Shown one piece after another: positions 7,736 to 17,769 of a DNA stretch of 53,886 nt. The notes under the pieces are model-generated. The model made no database searches. It was not told where the DNA came from and saw nothing but the letters and a program-made list of their open reading frames with translations. This DNA comes from Candidatus Rokuibacteriota bacterium (lineage in GTDB: Bacteria > Methylomirabilota > Methylomirabilia > Rokubacteriales > CSP1-6), in contig JAHFDK010000016.1 of NCBI GenBank assembly GCA_023249095.1, forward strand, positions 1 through 53,886. Reading direction: 5' to 3'. How positions within the stretch are numbered: the first letter of the stretch is position 1; the number at the start of each line of letters is the position of its first letter. Position numbers and translations under genes: made by a program.

Positions 7736-10522
7736 ATGATAGATGTCCTGTTGAAAAAGATCTTCGGGACCAAGCACGAGCGCGACGTCAAGCGGATGAT
7801 GCCGGTCGTCGATTCGATCAACGCGCTCGAACCGTCACTGGGGCCCCTCGACGATGCGGCCCTCCGCGCGAAGTCCGAGGAGTTCAAGAAGCGGATCGAG
7901 GGCGGCGAGCCGCTCGACGACGTCCTGCCCGAGGCCTTCGCGGTATGCCGCGAGGCGGCGCGCCGCACGGTCGGGATGCGCCACTTCGATGTCCAGCTGA
8001 TCGGCGGCATGGTGCTCCACGAGGGGACGATCGCCGAGATGGCGACGGGCGAGGGCAAGACGCTCGTGGCGACGCTCCCAGCGTACCTGAATGGCCTGAC
8101 GGGTCGCGGCGTGCACATCATCACGGTCAACGACTACCTGGCGAAGCGCGACGCGCAGTGGATGGGGCCCATCTACGACGCGCTCGGGCTCTCCGTCGGT
8201 GTCATCCAGCACGAGGCGTCGTTTCTGTACGACCCGGCGTTCGTGACGTCGGACATCCGGCTGACCTCGCTTCGGCCGTGCACGCGCCAGGAGGCGTACC
8301 GGGCCGACGTCACCTACGGCACGAACAACGAGTTTGGGTTCGACTACCTCCGCGACAACATGCGCTTCACGCTCGACGAGCTCGTGCAGCGCGAGCTCCA
8401 CTACGGCATCGTCGACGAGGTGGATTCGATTCTGATCGACGAGGCGCGGACGCCCCTGATCATCTCCGGACCGGCCGACGAGTCGACCGACCTCTACTTC
8501 AAGATCGATCGGATCATCCCGAAGCTCCGCCGGGCCGCCACGATCGTCGAGGGGAAACTCTCGGAGATCGAGGCCGAGAAGAAGGGCGATTTCATCGTCG
8601 ACGAGAAGGCCCGCGCGGTCGCGCTGACCGAGGAAGGGACCGCGAGCTGCGAGCGGCTGCTGAACGTCGACAATCTCTACGACCCTCGCCACATGAACAT
8701 GCTGCACCACATCCAGCAAGGGCTCCGGGCCCACGCGCTCTTCCGGCGCGACGTCGACTACATCGTCAAGGACGGGCAGGTCGTCATCATCGACGAATTC
8801 ACGGGGCGCCAGATGCCGGGCCGGCGCTGGTCCGACGGCCTCCACCAGGCGGTCGAGGCCAAGGAGGCGGTACGGATCGAGCGGGAGAACCAGACGCTGG
8901 CGACGATCACCTTTCAGAACTACTTCCGCATGTACGACAAGCTCGCCGGAATGACCGGCACCGCCGAGACCGAGGCGGAGGAGTTCGCAAAGATCTACAA
9001 GCTCGACGTCACGGTGATCCCCACGAACCGGACGCTGATCCGTATCAACAATCCGGACGTGGTGTACAAGACGGAGCGGGAGAAGTTCAACGCGGTGGTC
9101 GACGATATCATCGAGCGCAACCAGCGCGGCCAGCCCGTCCTCGTTGGCACCGTCTCGATCGAGAAGTCCGAGGTGCTGTCGAGCCTCCTGAAGAAGCGCG
9201 GGGTCCGCCACGAGGTCCTCAACGCGAAGTATCACGAGCGCGAGGCCGAGATCGTCGCCCAGGCGGGCCGGGAGGGTTCGGTCACGATCGCGACCAACAT
9301 GGCCGGCCGCGGCACCGACATTCTGCTTGGTGGCAACCCCGACTTCCTGTCGAAGGAGATTCTCCGAAAAAAGGGGTTGGACCCCGTGACCGCGGCGGCG
9401 CCCGACCGGACGGCCGCCCTGGCCGACGCCCGACGGATCACCGAGCCCGAGCACGCCCGTGTGGTCGAGCGTGGCGGTCTGCACATCGTCGGCACCGAGC
9501 GCCATGAGGCGCGGCGCGTGGACAACCAGCTCCGCGGACGCTCCGGACGACAGGGCGACCCCGGCTCCTCGCGCTTCTACCTGTCGCTCCAGGACGACCT
9601 GCTGCGGATCTTCGGTTCTCAGCGCGTGGAGCGGATCATGGAGCGCCTCGGGATGCAGGAGGGTGAGCCGATCGAGCACAAGCTCGTGACCCGGGCGATC
9701 GCCACCGCGCAGAAGCGCGTCGAGACCCACAACTTCGAGATCCGCAAGCATCTGCTCGAGTACGACGACGTGATGAACCGGCAGCGCGAGGTCATCTACG
9801 GGATGCGGCGCCAGATCCTGGAGGGCGAGAGCCAGGACGAGACCATCGCCGATTGGCTCGAGGAGCTCACGGGCGGGACGCTCGACGCCTACGCAGCGCG
9901 GGGCGCGCATCCGGAGGACTGGGATCTCGGCGGTCTCACCGAGGCGCTCCACCGGCAGTTCGACACGCGGGTCTCGCCGGCCCAGTACGCCGAGGTGCCC
10001 TCCCGCGAAGGGTTGGACGAACTGGTGCAGGGCGCGGTCAAGGCGCGCTTCGCGGAGCGCGAGCAGGACCTCGGCCCCGACCTCCTGCAGGCGCTCGAGC
10101 GACACGAGATGCTGATCGTCCTGGACACGCAGTGGAAGGACCACCTGTTGTCGATCGACCATCTCAAGGAAGGCATCGGGCTGCGTGGCTACGGCCAACG
10201 CGACCCGCTGACGGAGTACAAGAAAGAGGCGTTCGACCTCTTCGAGGAGATGTTCGAGCGCGTCAAGGCCGCCGTGATCGAGCGGCTCTTCAAGGTGCAG
10301 ATCGTGCGCGACGCGCCCATGGAGCTACCCGCGATGACGGCGTGGGCGGATGCGCGTGAATCCCGCGGCGCGCTGGCGGGCGAGCCCGCGCGCGCGGCCG
10401 TGCCCGCGCCGCGCGCTCAGACGGCTCCGCGCACGGCGACCGGGGAAAAAATCGGGCGTAACGACCCCTGCTTCTGCGGCTCCGGCAAGAAGTATAAGAA
10501 ATGTCACTACCTCAAGACCTGA
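7736..10522 (+). CDS. secA: Preprotein translocase ATPase SecA
   Basis: A 928-residue motor ATPase driving export through SecYEG. Walker [10 protein letters not shown] is near residues 102-110. The [12 protein letters not shown]alker B/DEAD block, the MTGTAETE and GRGTDI helicase motifs, and the [12 protein letters not shown] motif VI block all follow. The C-terminus carries the zinc/SecB-binding tail CxCxSGxxxxxxCH ([13 protein letters not shown]). Between the helical scaffold and this tail lies a variable Ala/Pro/Arg-rich linker. The gene is single, with a TATAAT 9 bases before its ATG. An alternative shorter start is unlikely because the helix [12 protein letters not shown] is the normal SecA N-terminus. 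Confidence 0.97.
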   Translation: MIDVLLKKIFGTKHERDVKRMMPVVDSINALEPSLGPLDDAALRAKSEEFKKRIEGGEPLDDVLPEAFAVCREAARRTVGMRHFDVQLIGGMVLHEGTIAEMATGEGKTLVATLPAYLNGLTGRGVHIITVNDYLAKRDAQWMGPIYDALGLSVGVIQHEASFLYDPAFVTSDIRLTSLRPCTRQEAYRADVTYGTNNEFGFDYLRDNMRFTLDELVQRELHYGIVDEVDSILIDEARTPLIISGPADESTDLYFKIDRIIPKLRRAATIVEGKLSEIEAEKKGDFIVDEKARAVALTEEGTASCERLLNVDNLYDPRHMNMLHHIQQGLRAHALFRRDVDYIVKDGQVVIIDEFTGRQMPGRRWSDGLHQAVEAKEAVRIERENQTLATITFQNYFRMYDKLAGMTGTAETEAEEFAKIYKLDVTVIPTNRTLIRINNPDVVYKTEREKFNAVVDDIIERNQRGQPVLVGTVSIEKSEVLSSLLKKRGVRHEVLNAKYHEREAEIVAQAGREGSVTIATNMAGRGTDILLGGNPDFLSKEILRKKGLDPVTAAAPDRTAALADARRITEPEHARVVERGGLHIVGTERHEARRVDNQLRGRSGRQGDPGSSRFYLSLQDDLLRIFGSQRVERIMERLGMQEGEPIEHKLVTRAIATAQKRVETHNFEIRKHLLEYDDVMNRQREVIYGMRRQILEGESQDETIADWLEELTGGTLDAYAARGAHPEDWDLGGLTEALHRQFDTRVSPAQYAEVPSREGLDELVQGAVKARFAEREQDLGPDLLQALERHEMLIVLDTQWKDHLLSIDHLKEGIGLRGYGQRDPLTEYKKEAFDLFEEMFERVKAAVIERLFKVQIVRDAPMELPAMTAWADARESRGALAGEPARAAVPAPRAQTAPRTATGEKIGRNDPCFCGSGKKYKKCHYLKT

Positions 10523-10555
10523 AGAGGGGCGATATTTAGCGCTCTGGCTCGGTAA

Positions 10556-10583
10556 CACCCCCACGGCTGGTGCTTTTTTCTTT
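10556..10583 (+). terminator. Weak candidate intrinsic terminator after secA
   Basis: CACC (10556-10559) can pair with GGTG (10569-10572) around a 9-base loop, directly followed by C and six T residues (10574-10579). The stem is very short. Support comes mainly from the T-run in an otherwise T-poor genome. Confidence 0.25.
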
Positions 10584-10611
10584 GGTCGTAACGGGTCGCC
10601 CGTGCTAAGAA
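10582..10611 (+). promoter_or_regulatory. Possible smc promoter
   Basis: TTGGTC (10582-10587), 18 bases, then TAAGAA (10606-10611), ending 6 bases before the smc ATG at 10618. The -10 match is weak. Its position agrees with the leaderless pattern of recN and rodZ. Confidence 0.3.
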
Positions 10612-10617
10612 ATCGCC

Positions 10618-13600
10618 ATGCGCCTCGAGTCCGTTGCGCTGCACGGCTTCAAGTCGTTCGCCGAGAAGACTGTCCTGAAGGCCACGCCCGGCATCACCGC
10701 CATCGTGGGTCCGAATGGATGCGGCAAGAGCAACATCTCGGAGTCGGTGCGCTGGGCGCTCGGCGAGCAGAGCGCGAAGTCGCTCCGCGGCCAGCGCATG
10801 GAGGACCTGATCTTCCACGGCTCCGCGTCGCGGAAGCCGGTCGGCTTCGCCGAGGTCGAGCTGACCTTCAGCAACGACGGCGTGCTCTCGGTGCCGTGGA
10901 CCGAGGTGGCCGTGAGTCGCCGGCTCTACCGGACCGGCGAGAGCGAGTACTTCCTCAACAAGAACCTGTCCCGCCTGCGTGACATCCTCGACCTCTTCGC
11001 CGGCACCGGCGCCAACCCACGCGCGTACTCGGTAATGGACCAGGACAAGCTCAACCACGTGCTCACGGCGAAGCCGCACGAGCGCCGGGTGTTCATCGAG
11101 GAGGCCGCCGGGATCGCGCGCTACAAGCAGCAGCGTAACGAGACCCAGGGCAAGCTCGACGCCGCCCGCCAGAACCTCGTGCGCGTGCGTGATGTCATGG
11201 ACGAGGTGCGCCGACAGCTCGCTTCGCTCGAGCGCCAGGCGAAGAAGGCGCAACAGTACAAGACGCTGCAGACGGAGAAGCGCGATCTGGGCCTGGCGCT
11301 GATCGCCGCGGACTATGCCGGGCTCGCCGGCGAAGGTGAGCGCCTGGCCGCCGAGCTCGTGCGCGTGCGCGACGGGGAGCAGGGCCTGCGCACGCGTCTC
11401 GCGTCTCTGGCCGCTCGCGAGGCCCGGGCGAGGGAAGCCCTCCAGGAGAGCGAGCACCGCCTCTCGGACCTCCGCCAGGCGGTCGCGAAGGTGCAGGGAG
11501 AGCTCGAGAGACTCCTGGAGCGCCGTGAGCAGATGGGGGTGCAGATTCGCGAGCTCGGCGACGAGAACGTGCGCCTCGACGAAGAAGTTCGGGCCACCAC
11601 CGAGCGGCTGTCCTCCATCGTCAGTGAGCGTGAGGAAGTGCGCCGGGCGCTCCGCGACGCGGAGCAGCTTGCCGCCGACCGTTCGCGCGCCTCAGCAGAG
11701 TTCGAATCCGCGGTCGAGCGCCAGCGTGCGGCCCTCGCGCTGGAACGCGACCACGCGGAGGCGCTTCGCCTCGAACAGACGCGGCTCGCGGCCGAGCGTG
11801 TCGACCTCATGCGGAGCGCCGGCGAGCTACGGGAGCGCGAGGCTCAGCTGGGGCGACGCGCCGAGCGGCTCGCGGCCGAGCTCGCCCAGGCCAGGACGGA
11901 GGCCGACCGGCTCGTGTCGGAGCGGGCCGCGCTGACCGTCGTGCGTAACCGAGCCGCCGCCGAGTTCAGCTCGCTGGAGGAGGAGCGCCGGCGGCTCGAT
12001 GCAGAGGAAGCCGACGAAACGCGGCGGTCGATCGAGGCCGAGGCGCGGCTCGCCGACGCGCGCGTCGCCTTGGCGGCGCGGCGGTCGAGCTTCGAGGCCC
12101 TGTCCGAGCTCGAGCGTGCGCGCGAGGGTTACGGGGCTGGCGTCCGCGCGGTGTTCGCGGAGGACCGGCGCGTCGCGTTGCCCGGCGTGGTCGGTACCGT
12201 CGCGGACCTGCTCGAAGTCCCGCCCGGCATGGAGCGCGCCATCGAAGCGGTGCTGGGTGAGCGGCTCCAGTGGGTGGTCGTCGAGCGGTTCGAACACGCG
12301 CGGACGGCCGTCGCATATCTCCGCGACCACGGCCTTGGGTCCGCGACCTTCCTGCCGCTTGAGCACCTGCCGGTCGCCGACGGGCCTGGGCCGGACGACA
12401 ACGGCGTCCGCTGGGTGACCCGGAGCGTCAGCGCGAATGCGCCGCACCTGGTCCATCACCTCCTCGCGCAGGTGGCGATCGTCGACCACCTTGACGAGGC
12501 CGAGGCGCTGTGGCGTCGGAACGGCGTCGTGGCGACCTACGTCACGCCGGGAGGCGAGGTCCTCGGCCCGACCGGACGCCTCCACGGCGGCGAAAACCGC
12601 GCGTCGGCGGCCACTGAGCATTCCCTGCTGGCACGCAAGCGCCAGCTACGAGACCTCGAAGGGGAGGTCCAGCGGCTCTCCGCCGTTGTGGATGCGGGAC
12701 AGACCGAAGTCACCACGCTCGGCGCTTCCGTGGTCGCGCTGAGGGAGCAGAGCGCTGGGCTCGGGCGGTCGGTGCAGGCGCGTCTGGCGGAACGGCTCGC
12801 CGGCGAGAAGGATCTCGAGCGGGCCGCCCAGGAGCACGAGCGGGTGCTGCGCCACCTGGAGACGATTTCGACGGAGTCGCAGCAGGTTGCGCGGGAAGCC
12901 GAGGAGACGGGCGCCACGCTCGCGCGGCTCACCCAGCGGATCGCGGTCGCGCGCGACGCCGAAGAGGCGATCGAGGCGGCAGCCTCGAGAGTGCGAGAGG
13001 CGATCGAGGGCGCACAGGCGGACGAGACAGCGCTTGGCGCCGAGTTGACGGCGTGCCGCGTGGATCTCGCCTCCGCGACCGAGCGCGTCGAGGCGCTCGG
13101 TCGGGAGCTTCCGCGCCTCGACGAGATCGGGCGCGACCTGGCGCAGCGCCTCGCCCAGGCGGGGCAGCGTCAGACCCAGCTTGCGGAGCGGCGGGCGTGG
13201 CTCGCCGACGAGCGAGAACGCACGGACCTCGCGGCGCGTGAGGTCGTGGTGGAGCGCGACCGTACGGACGCGGCGGCGCGACAGGCGACGGAGGAGCACG
13301 ACGGGCTGACCTCCGAGCTCCGCGCGGTCGAGCACGATTCGCGCGGCGCCGAGAGCGAGCTCGGGCGGCTGGTCGCCTCCGCCCACGAGATCGACATCCA
13401 TTCAACCGAGTGTCGCGTGCACCGCGAAGAGCTCGGGCAGGAGGCGTGGCGCGTGTACGGTGTCGATGCCCCTGCGCTCCTCGCCCGTCACGATCCGGCA
13501 CGGGATCTCGACGGCGTCCGAGACCGGGTGGCCGACCTCGAGGAGCGGCTCGCCGCGATCGGTCCGGTGAACCTGGTTGCCGACGATGAATACCGCGAGC

Positions 13601-14166
13601 TCGACGAGCGGCTGACGTTCCTTCGGACTCAGCATGACGACCTCACAGCCTCGATCAAGGACCTCGAGAAGGCGCTGCGTGGAATGACGCGCACCGCGCA
13701 GGACCGGTTCGTCCAGGCATTCGACGAGATCAACCTCCACTTCGGCCGGCTCTTCGAGCGACTGTTCGAGGGCGGGCGCGCCGAGCTGAGGCTGGTCGAA
13801 GCCGAAGAAGGGGGCGACCCCCTCGACACCGGGGTGGAGCTCATGGCGCAGCCGCGCGGCAAGCGTCTCCAGGCCGTCACACTGCTTTCGGGCGGAGAGC
13901 GAGCCCTCACAGGCCTGGCGCTCCTCTTCGCGATCTTCTACTTCCGGCCAAGCCCCTTTTGCGTCCTCGACGAGGTCGACGCGCCGCTTGACGACGCGAA
14001 CATCCACCGCTTTCTGCGTGTCCTGAGGGAATTGACCGGCCAGACGCAGTTCCTGGTCATCACCCACAACCGGAAGACCATGGAAGCTGCCGATGTCCTC
14101 TATGGTGTAACAATGGAAGAGCCCGGCCTCTCGACCCTTGTCTCGGTTAACCTGAACGCTGAGTAA
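10618..14166 (+). CDS. smc: Chromosome segregation protein SMC
   Basis: A 1182-residue SMC ATPase, the core of the SMC-ScpAB condensin that compacts and segregates the chromosome. Walker A GPNGCGKSN is at residues 31-39. Two long coiled-coil arms flank a hinge domain at about 505-660. The ABC signature LLSGGERALTG (about 1090-1100) and Walker B CVLDEVDAPLDD lie in the C-terminal head. Its partners scpA and scpB are in the same window at 49857-51234. The gene has about 95 bases upstream with a possible promoter near the ATG and is followed 39 bases later by the rodZ-like gene and ftsY, a neighbourhood seen in many bacteria. Confidence 0.97.
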   Translation: MRLESVALHGFKSFAEKTVLKATPGITAIVGPNGCGKSNISESVRWALGEQSAKSLRGQRMEDLIFHGSASRKPVGFAEVELTFSNDGVLSVPWTEVAVSRRLYRTGESEYFLNKNLSRLRDILDLFAGTGANPRAYSVMDQDKLNHVLTAKPHERRVFIEEAAGIARYKQQRNETQGKLDAARQNLVRVRDVMDEVRRQLASLERQAKKAQQYKTLQTEKRDLGLALIAADYAGLAGEGERLAAELVRVRDGEQGLRTRLASLAAREARAREALQESEHRLSDLRQAVAKVQGELERLLERREQMGVQIRELGDENVRLDEEVRATTERLSSIVSEREEVRRALRDAEQLAADRSRASAEFESAVERQRAALALERDHAEALRLEQTRLAAERVDLMRSAGELREREAQLGRRAERLAAELAQARTEADRLVSERAALTVVRNRAAAEFSSLEEERRRLDAEEADETRRSIEAEARLADARVALAARRSSFEALSELERAREGYGAGVRAVFAEDRRVALPGVVGTVADLLEVPPGMERAIEAVLGERLQWVVVERFEHARTAVAYLRDHGLGSATFLPLEHLPVADGPGPDDNGVRWVTRSVSANAPHLVHHLLAQVAIVDHLDEAEALWRRNGVVATYVTPGGEVLGPTGRLHGGENRASAATEHSLLARKRQLRDLEGEVQRLSAVVDAGQTEVTTLGASVVALREQSAGLGRSVQARLAERLAGEKDLERAAQEHERVLRHLETISTESQQVAREAEETGATLARLTQRIAVARDAEEAIEAAASRVREAIEGAQADETALGAELTACRVDLASATERVEALGRELPRLDEIGRDLAQRLAQAGQRQTQLAERRAWLADERERTDLAAREVVVERDRTDAAARQATEEHDGLTSELRAVEHDSRGAESELGRLVASAHEIDIHSTECRVHREELGQEAWRVYGVDAPALLARHDPARDLDGVRDRVADLEERLAAIGPVNLVADDEYRELDERLTFLRTQHDDLTASIKDLEKALRGMTRTAQDRFVQAFDEINLHFGRLFERLFEGGRAELRLVEAEEGGDPLDTGVELMAQPRGKRLQAVTLLSGGERALTGLALLFAIFYFRPSPFCVLDEVDAPLDDANIHRFLRVLRELTGQTQFLVITHNRKTMEAADVLYGVTMEEPGLSTLVSVNLNAE

Positions 14167-14170
14167 GTAG

Positions 14171-14199
14171 GTGAAGAAGCTGGCTGAATAGGCTACGCT
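14171..14199 (+). promoter_or_regulatory. Possible promoter of the rodZ-ftsY-rib operon
   Basis: GTGAAG (14171-14176), 17 bases, TACGCT (14194-14199). The -10 ends 6 bases before the ATG at 14206, so the start site would coincide with the A of the start codon. The -35 is only a partial match. Confidence 0.35.
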
Positions 14200-14205
14200 C
14201 GTAGT

Positions 14206-15123
14206 ATGTCCGCCGTCGGCGCGTACCTGCGCGACCTTCGCGAGCAGCAGGGGATCTCTCTCGAGGAGCTTTCCCGGTCGACCCGTGTCCTCCACCACTA
14301 TCTGGAGGCACTCGAGACGGACGACCTGGCCTCGCTCCCGGCGCCTGTCTTCACCAAGGGCTTCATCCGTGCATACTGCCAGGTACTCGGCGTGTCCTCC
14401 GACGAGGCGATCGCCCTCTACGACCTTCGGGCGGGGCAGAGCCGCGAGCCCACCGGGAGCCTCGCCGTGCCGCCGCCTGCGGCGCCTGCTCATCGCGCCC
14501 GCCCCGCCACGAGCGAGCGACCCGCGGGTCGGGGCCGGGGTGCCGTGCTGATCAGCTTTGTGCTCCTCGTGGTTCTTGGCGCTGCCCTTTTCGCCGTCAC
14601 CCTGGCGCTTCAGTCGGGACGAGAAGAGGTAGACGGGAGAGGATCTGTCCATGTCACGGCGCCTCCACAACCAGAGCCGATCCCGACGCCTGCGGCCGAG
14701 CCAGCCGAGATCGCGCCGGCGCAACCGCCGGTCGCTGCCGAGCCCCTGAAGCGGCCGCCGAGCACCCAGCCCAGCGCCGGCGCTTCCGAGCGCCCTGCCG
14801 CGGCCCCGAGCGTGATCGCGCCAAGCGTCTCGGCGCCCGGCCCTGCGTTCTCTTCAACTGCGCAAAGCGTCGTTTCACCGTATCGGCTCGTCGCGCGAAC
14901 GACCGAGACAACCTGGATACGCGTTCGTACTGAGGACGGGCGGACCAGCGAGGAGACGATCCCGGCCAACGAGGTGCGGGAGTGGGTATCCAACGGTCCT
15001 TTCGTCCTCACCATCGGCAACGCCGGAGGGGTGAGCCTCGAGCTCAACGGCCGGCCGATCCCTCGACTCGGCTCCAGTGGAGCGGTCATCACCCGGTTGG
15101 TCCTGCCCCCGGACATCCGGTGA
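14206..15123 (+). CDS. RodZ-like helix-turn-helix membrane protein with DUF4115 domain
   Basis: A 305-residue bitopic membrane protein. Residues 1-75 form the HTH_25 domain (GAYLRDLREQQGISLEELS... through FIRAYCQVLG), which in RodZ binds MreB. One transmembrane helix spans about 111-135. A Pro/Ala/Ser-rich periplasmic linker follows, then a C-terminal beta domain of DUF4115 type (about 225-305, with TTETTWIRVRTEDG and GNAGGVSLELNGRP). RodZ helps rod-shape morphogenesis. MreB is not in this window, so the role is inferred from domain order. The stop overlaps the ftsY GTG (GTGA). Confidence 0.85.
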   Translation: MSAVGAYLRDLREQQGISLEELSRSTRVLHHYLEALETDDLASLPAPVFTKGFIRAYCQVLGVSSDEAIALYDLRAGQSREPTGSLAVPPPAAPAHRARPATSERPAGRGRGAVLISFVLLVVLGAALFAVTLALQSGREEVDGRGSVHVTAPPQPEPIPTPAAEPAEIAPAQPPVAAEPLKRPPSTQPSAGASERPAAAPSVIAPSVSAPGPAFSSTAQSVVSPYRLVARTTETTWIRVRTEDGRTSEETIPANEVREWVSNGPFVLTIGNAGGVSLELNGRPIPRLGSSGAVITRLVLPPDIR

Positions 15124-16046
15124 AGTTCCTCTCCGGGCTGGGCGAACGCCTCCGCGAGGGGCTGAGGCGCTCGCAGGAGTACCTCGCCGGCGGTCTCGGC
15201 GCCGTGCTGGAGACCGATCGACCCATCGACGACGCGCTGCTCGAGGAGCTGGAGGAGTTGCTGATCGCCGCGGACCTGGGAGCCGCCATGGCCGCCGATT
15301 TCACCAATCGCGCCCGGGAAGAGGTGATGTTCGGGACGGTGACCCGCGCCGGCCAGCTGCGCCCGCTCTTTCGGCGCTTCCTCGTCGACATGCTGTCGAC
15401 GGCTGCCCAACCGCTGAATCTCGATCACCGCCCAGCCGTCGTGCTGCTGCTTGGCGTGAACGGGTCGGGCAAGACCACGACGGCCGCGAAGCTCGCATCG
15501 TCGCTGAAGGGCTCGGGCAAGCGCGTGCTCCTCGCGGCGGCCGACACGTTTCGCGCCGCGGCGATCGAGCAGCTCGAGCGCTGGGGTGAGCGCATCGATG
15601 TCGAGGTCATCCGACAGGCCGCGGGTTCCGATCCCGGAGCTGTCGTGTTCGACGCGGTCAAGGCGGCCACAGCGCGCGCCCTCGACGTGCTGATCGTCGA
15701 CACCGCGGGGCGACTGCACACGAAGACGAACCTCATGGACGAGCTAGCGAAGCTCCGCCGCGTGATCGAGCGTCAGCTCCCCGGAGCGCCTCACGAGACC
15801 CTGATGGTTCTCGACGCCCCGACCGGTCAGAACGGGTTCGCGCAGGCCCGCATGTTCCACGAGGCGATCGCCCTCACCGGCGTGTGCCTGACCAAGCTCG
15901 ACGGCACCGCCAAGGGCGGGATCGTCGTGCGCATCGTCCGCGAGCTCAAGGTCCCCGTAAAGCTGATCGGCTTGGGAGAGCGCGTCGAGGATCTCCAGAC
16001 GTTCGATCCGCAGGCGTTCGTTGATGCGCTGGTGGGCGAGGCATGA
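15120..16046 (+). CDS. ftsY: Signal recognition particle receptor FtsY
   Basis: A 308-residue SRP GTPase that docks ribosome-nascent chain-SRP complexes at the membrane. The NG domain is complete. The P-loop GVNGSGKTT is at residues 112-120. [27 protein letters not shown] (G3), [10 protein letters not shown] (G4) and [12 protein letters not shown] follow. The acidic A domain is absent, so membrane binding probably relies on the amphipathic N-terminus (residues 1-25). One oddity is DAPTGQNGF where DATTGQNA is usual. GTG start at 15120 overlaps the rodZ-like stop; the gene overlaps ribD by ATGA. Confidence 0.95.
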   Translation: MKFLSGLGERLREGLRRSQEYLAGGLGAVLETDRPIDDALLEELEELLIAADLGAAMAADFTNRAREEVMFGTVTRAGQLRPLFRRFLVDMLSTAAQPLNLDHRPAVVLLLGVNGSGKTTTAAKLASSLKGSGKRVLLAAADTFRAAAIEQLERWGERIDVEVIRQAAGSDPGAVVFDAVKAATARALDVLIVDTAGRLHTKTNLMDELAKLRRVIERQLPGAPHETLMVLDAPTGQNGFAQARMFHEAIALTGVCLTKLDGTAKGGIVVRIVRELKVPVKLIGLGERVEDLQTFDPQAFVDALVGEA

Positions 16047-17167
16047 GTGGTGCGGAAGTGGCCGAGCGATTCATGCGGCGGGCGATTGAGCTGGCCGAGG
16101 CGGGACGCGGACTCACCTCGCCGAACCCGATGGTCGGGGCGATCGTCGTCACGCCCGCAGGTGAGGTGGTCGGTGAGGGGTTCCATGCCAGGGTGGGCGC
16201 GCCGCACGCGGAGGTCGAGGCACTCAGGGAGGCCGGCCCGCGGGCCCGCGGCGGGACGCTCTACGTGACGCTCGAGCCGTGCGCCCATCAGGGCCGGACG
16301 CCCCCGTGCGCCCCCGCGATCGCTGCGAGTGGCGTGGCGCGCGTGGTCGCGGCCGTCAGTGACCCGAACCCGCTCGTCTCGGGACGGGGCTTCGCCGAGC
16401 TACGGCGCGCGGGCGTCGAGATCGTGACGGGCGTGGCCGCCGCGGACGCGGAGCGCCAGAACCGTGTGTTCCTGACCGCGATGCGCGAGCGACGACCCCA
16501 CATCACGCTCAAGGCCGCCATGACGCTCGACGGCAAGATCGCCGACCTCCACGGCGCCTCGCGGTGGATCACGGGTGAGCCCGCCCGGCGGCATGCCCAC
16601 CAGCTCCGCAGTGAAGCTGACGCGATCGTCGTGGGTGTCGGGACCGTGCTGCGCGACGATCCCGAGCTCACCGTGCGTTTGGGGCGCCCCTGGCCGCGCG
16701 AGCCGTTGCGGGTCGTGCTCGACACCCGGGCGCGGACGCCGCGTGAGGCCCGCTTCGTCCGGGCGGGGACGCCGAGTTGCGCGCTGATCGTCGTTGGCGC
16801 GAACGTCCCGGAGGAGCGCACCCGCGAGCTCGCGGGCTCGGGGGCAACGATCGTGCGGTGCCAGACACGGGCCGGGCGAGTGGAGCTGGGAGCACTCCTG
16901 AGCGAGCTCTTCACCCGTGAGGTCCGGGCAGTGCTCGTCGAAGGCGGTGGGGAGGTTCACGCGGCTTTCCTCGATGCGGGGCTGGTCGATCGCGTGGCGA
17001 TGTACGTAGCTCCGCTGCTCGTCGGAGGACGCGACGCGACCCCGGTCGTCGGGGGTGTTGGACGAGAGCTCAAGAGCGCCGTCCGGCTCGGCGCCTTCGC
17101 CGTCACCGGGCTGGGTGACGACCTCCTGATCGAGGCCGAGGTCCTCAGAGGGATACCGGGCGGCTGA
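16043..17167 (+). CDS. ribD: Bifunctional riboflavin deaminase/reductase RibD
   Basis: A 374-residue enzyme for two steps of riboflavin synthesis: deamination of the pyrimidine produced from GTP, then NADPH-dependent reduction of its ribosyl side chain. The N-terminal deaminase has zinc ligands His55 (in PHAEVEA, with Glu57 as proton shuttle), Cys80 and Cys89 (PCAHQGRTPPC). The C-terminal reductase starts with ITLKAAMTLDGKIA and contains EGGGEVHAAFL. It overlaps ftsY by 4 bases, leaving no room for an FMN riboswitch, so the rib genes appear to be co-transcribed with rodZ-ftsY. Confidence 0.96.
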   Translation: MSGAEVAERFMRRAIELAEAGRGLTSPNPMVGAIVVTPAGEVVGEGFHARVGAPHAEVEALREAGPRARGGTLYVTLEPCAHQGRTPPCAPAIAASGVARVVAAVSDPNPLVSGRGFAELRRAGVEIVTGVAAADAERQNRVFLTAMRERRPHITLKAAMTLDGKIADLHGASRWITGEPARRHAHQLRSEADAIVVGVGTVLRDDPELTVRLGRPWPREPLRVVLDTRARTPREARFVRAGTPSCALIVVGANVPEERTRELAGSGATIVRCQTRAGRVELGALLSELFTREVRAVLVEGGGEVHAAFLDAGLVDRVAMYVAPLLVGGRDATPVVGGVGRELKSAVRLGAFAVTGLGDDLLIEAEVLRGIPGG

Positions 17168-17769
17168 TGTTCACCGGGATCGTCGAGGAGGTCGGCTCGG
17201 TCCGGGCGATCCGGCTCAGCCCGCGCGTCGCGACGCTGGAGGTCGACGCCGTCGTGACGGTCGAAGGGGCGGACGTCGGTGGCAGCATCGCGGTGAACGG
17301 CGTATGCCTGACGGTGGTCGCGCGACACCCGGGAGGTTTCGCGTTCGAGATGGGTCCGGAAACGCTCGACCGCACGGCGCTCTCTCGACTGGCTCCGGGT
17401 GACCCGGTGAATCTGGAACGGCCGCTGCGCTTTGGCGGCGCCCTCGGCGGGCACCTCGTCTTGGGCCACATCGACGGTGTGGGAACCGTGGACGCCGTAA
17501 CTCGGGTAGAATCGACGGCGCGGGTGCGGATCACGCTGCCGGGCCGCGAGCTCGAGCCGTTGCTGATCCCCCAAGGGTCAGTGGCGGTCGATGGTGTCAG
17601 CCTCACCGTGGCCGGGTTGGCGGAGCTGAGCTTCGAGGTGATGCTGATCCCGCACACGCTGGCGGTGACGACGCTTGGACGGCTCAAGCCGGGGCAGGCG
17701 ACGAACATCGAGGCGGATGTGATCGGTAAGTATCTGGTTCGCTCGCTGGCATTGAGGGGGACGACATGA
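17167..17769 (+). CDS. ribE: Riboflavin synthase, alpha subunit
   Basis: A 200-residue riboflavin synthase that dismutates two lumazine molecules. It consists of two lumazine-binding repeats: one starting [10 protein letters not shown] with [14 protein letters not shown] block [12 protein letters not shown], the other starting [12 protein letters not shown] with [12 protein letters not shown]. The start ATG overlaps the ribD stop (TGATG), and the stop overlaps ribBA (ATGA). Length and order are normal for ribD-ribE-ribBA-ribH operons. Confidence 0.95.
   Translation: MFTGIVEEVGSVRAIRLSPRVATLEVDAVVTVEGADVGGSIAVNGVCLTVVARHPGGFAFEMGPETLDRTALSRLAPGDPVNLERPLRFGGALGGHLVLGHIDGVGTVDAVTRVESTARVRITLPGRELEPLLIPQGSVAVDGVSLTVAGLAELSFEVMLIPHTLAVTTLGRLKPGQATNIEADVIGKYLVRSLALRGTT

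Noticed and set aside
5956..8130. 724-codon minus-strand ORF opposite recN
   Set aside because: A shadow of high GC codon use; recN on the other strand has every family motif.
7835..10198. 787-codon minus-strand ORF opposite secA
   Set aside because: Same reason: the composition mirrors secA codons and no domain is recognisable.
15900..16050. FMN riboswitch before ribD
   Set aside because: The region is ftsY coding sequence and shows none of the conserved aptamer pieces.
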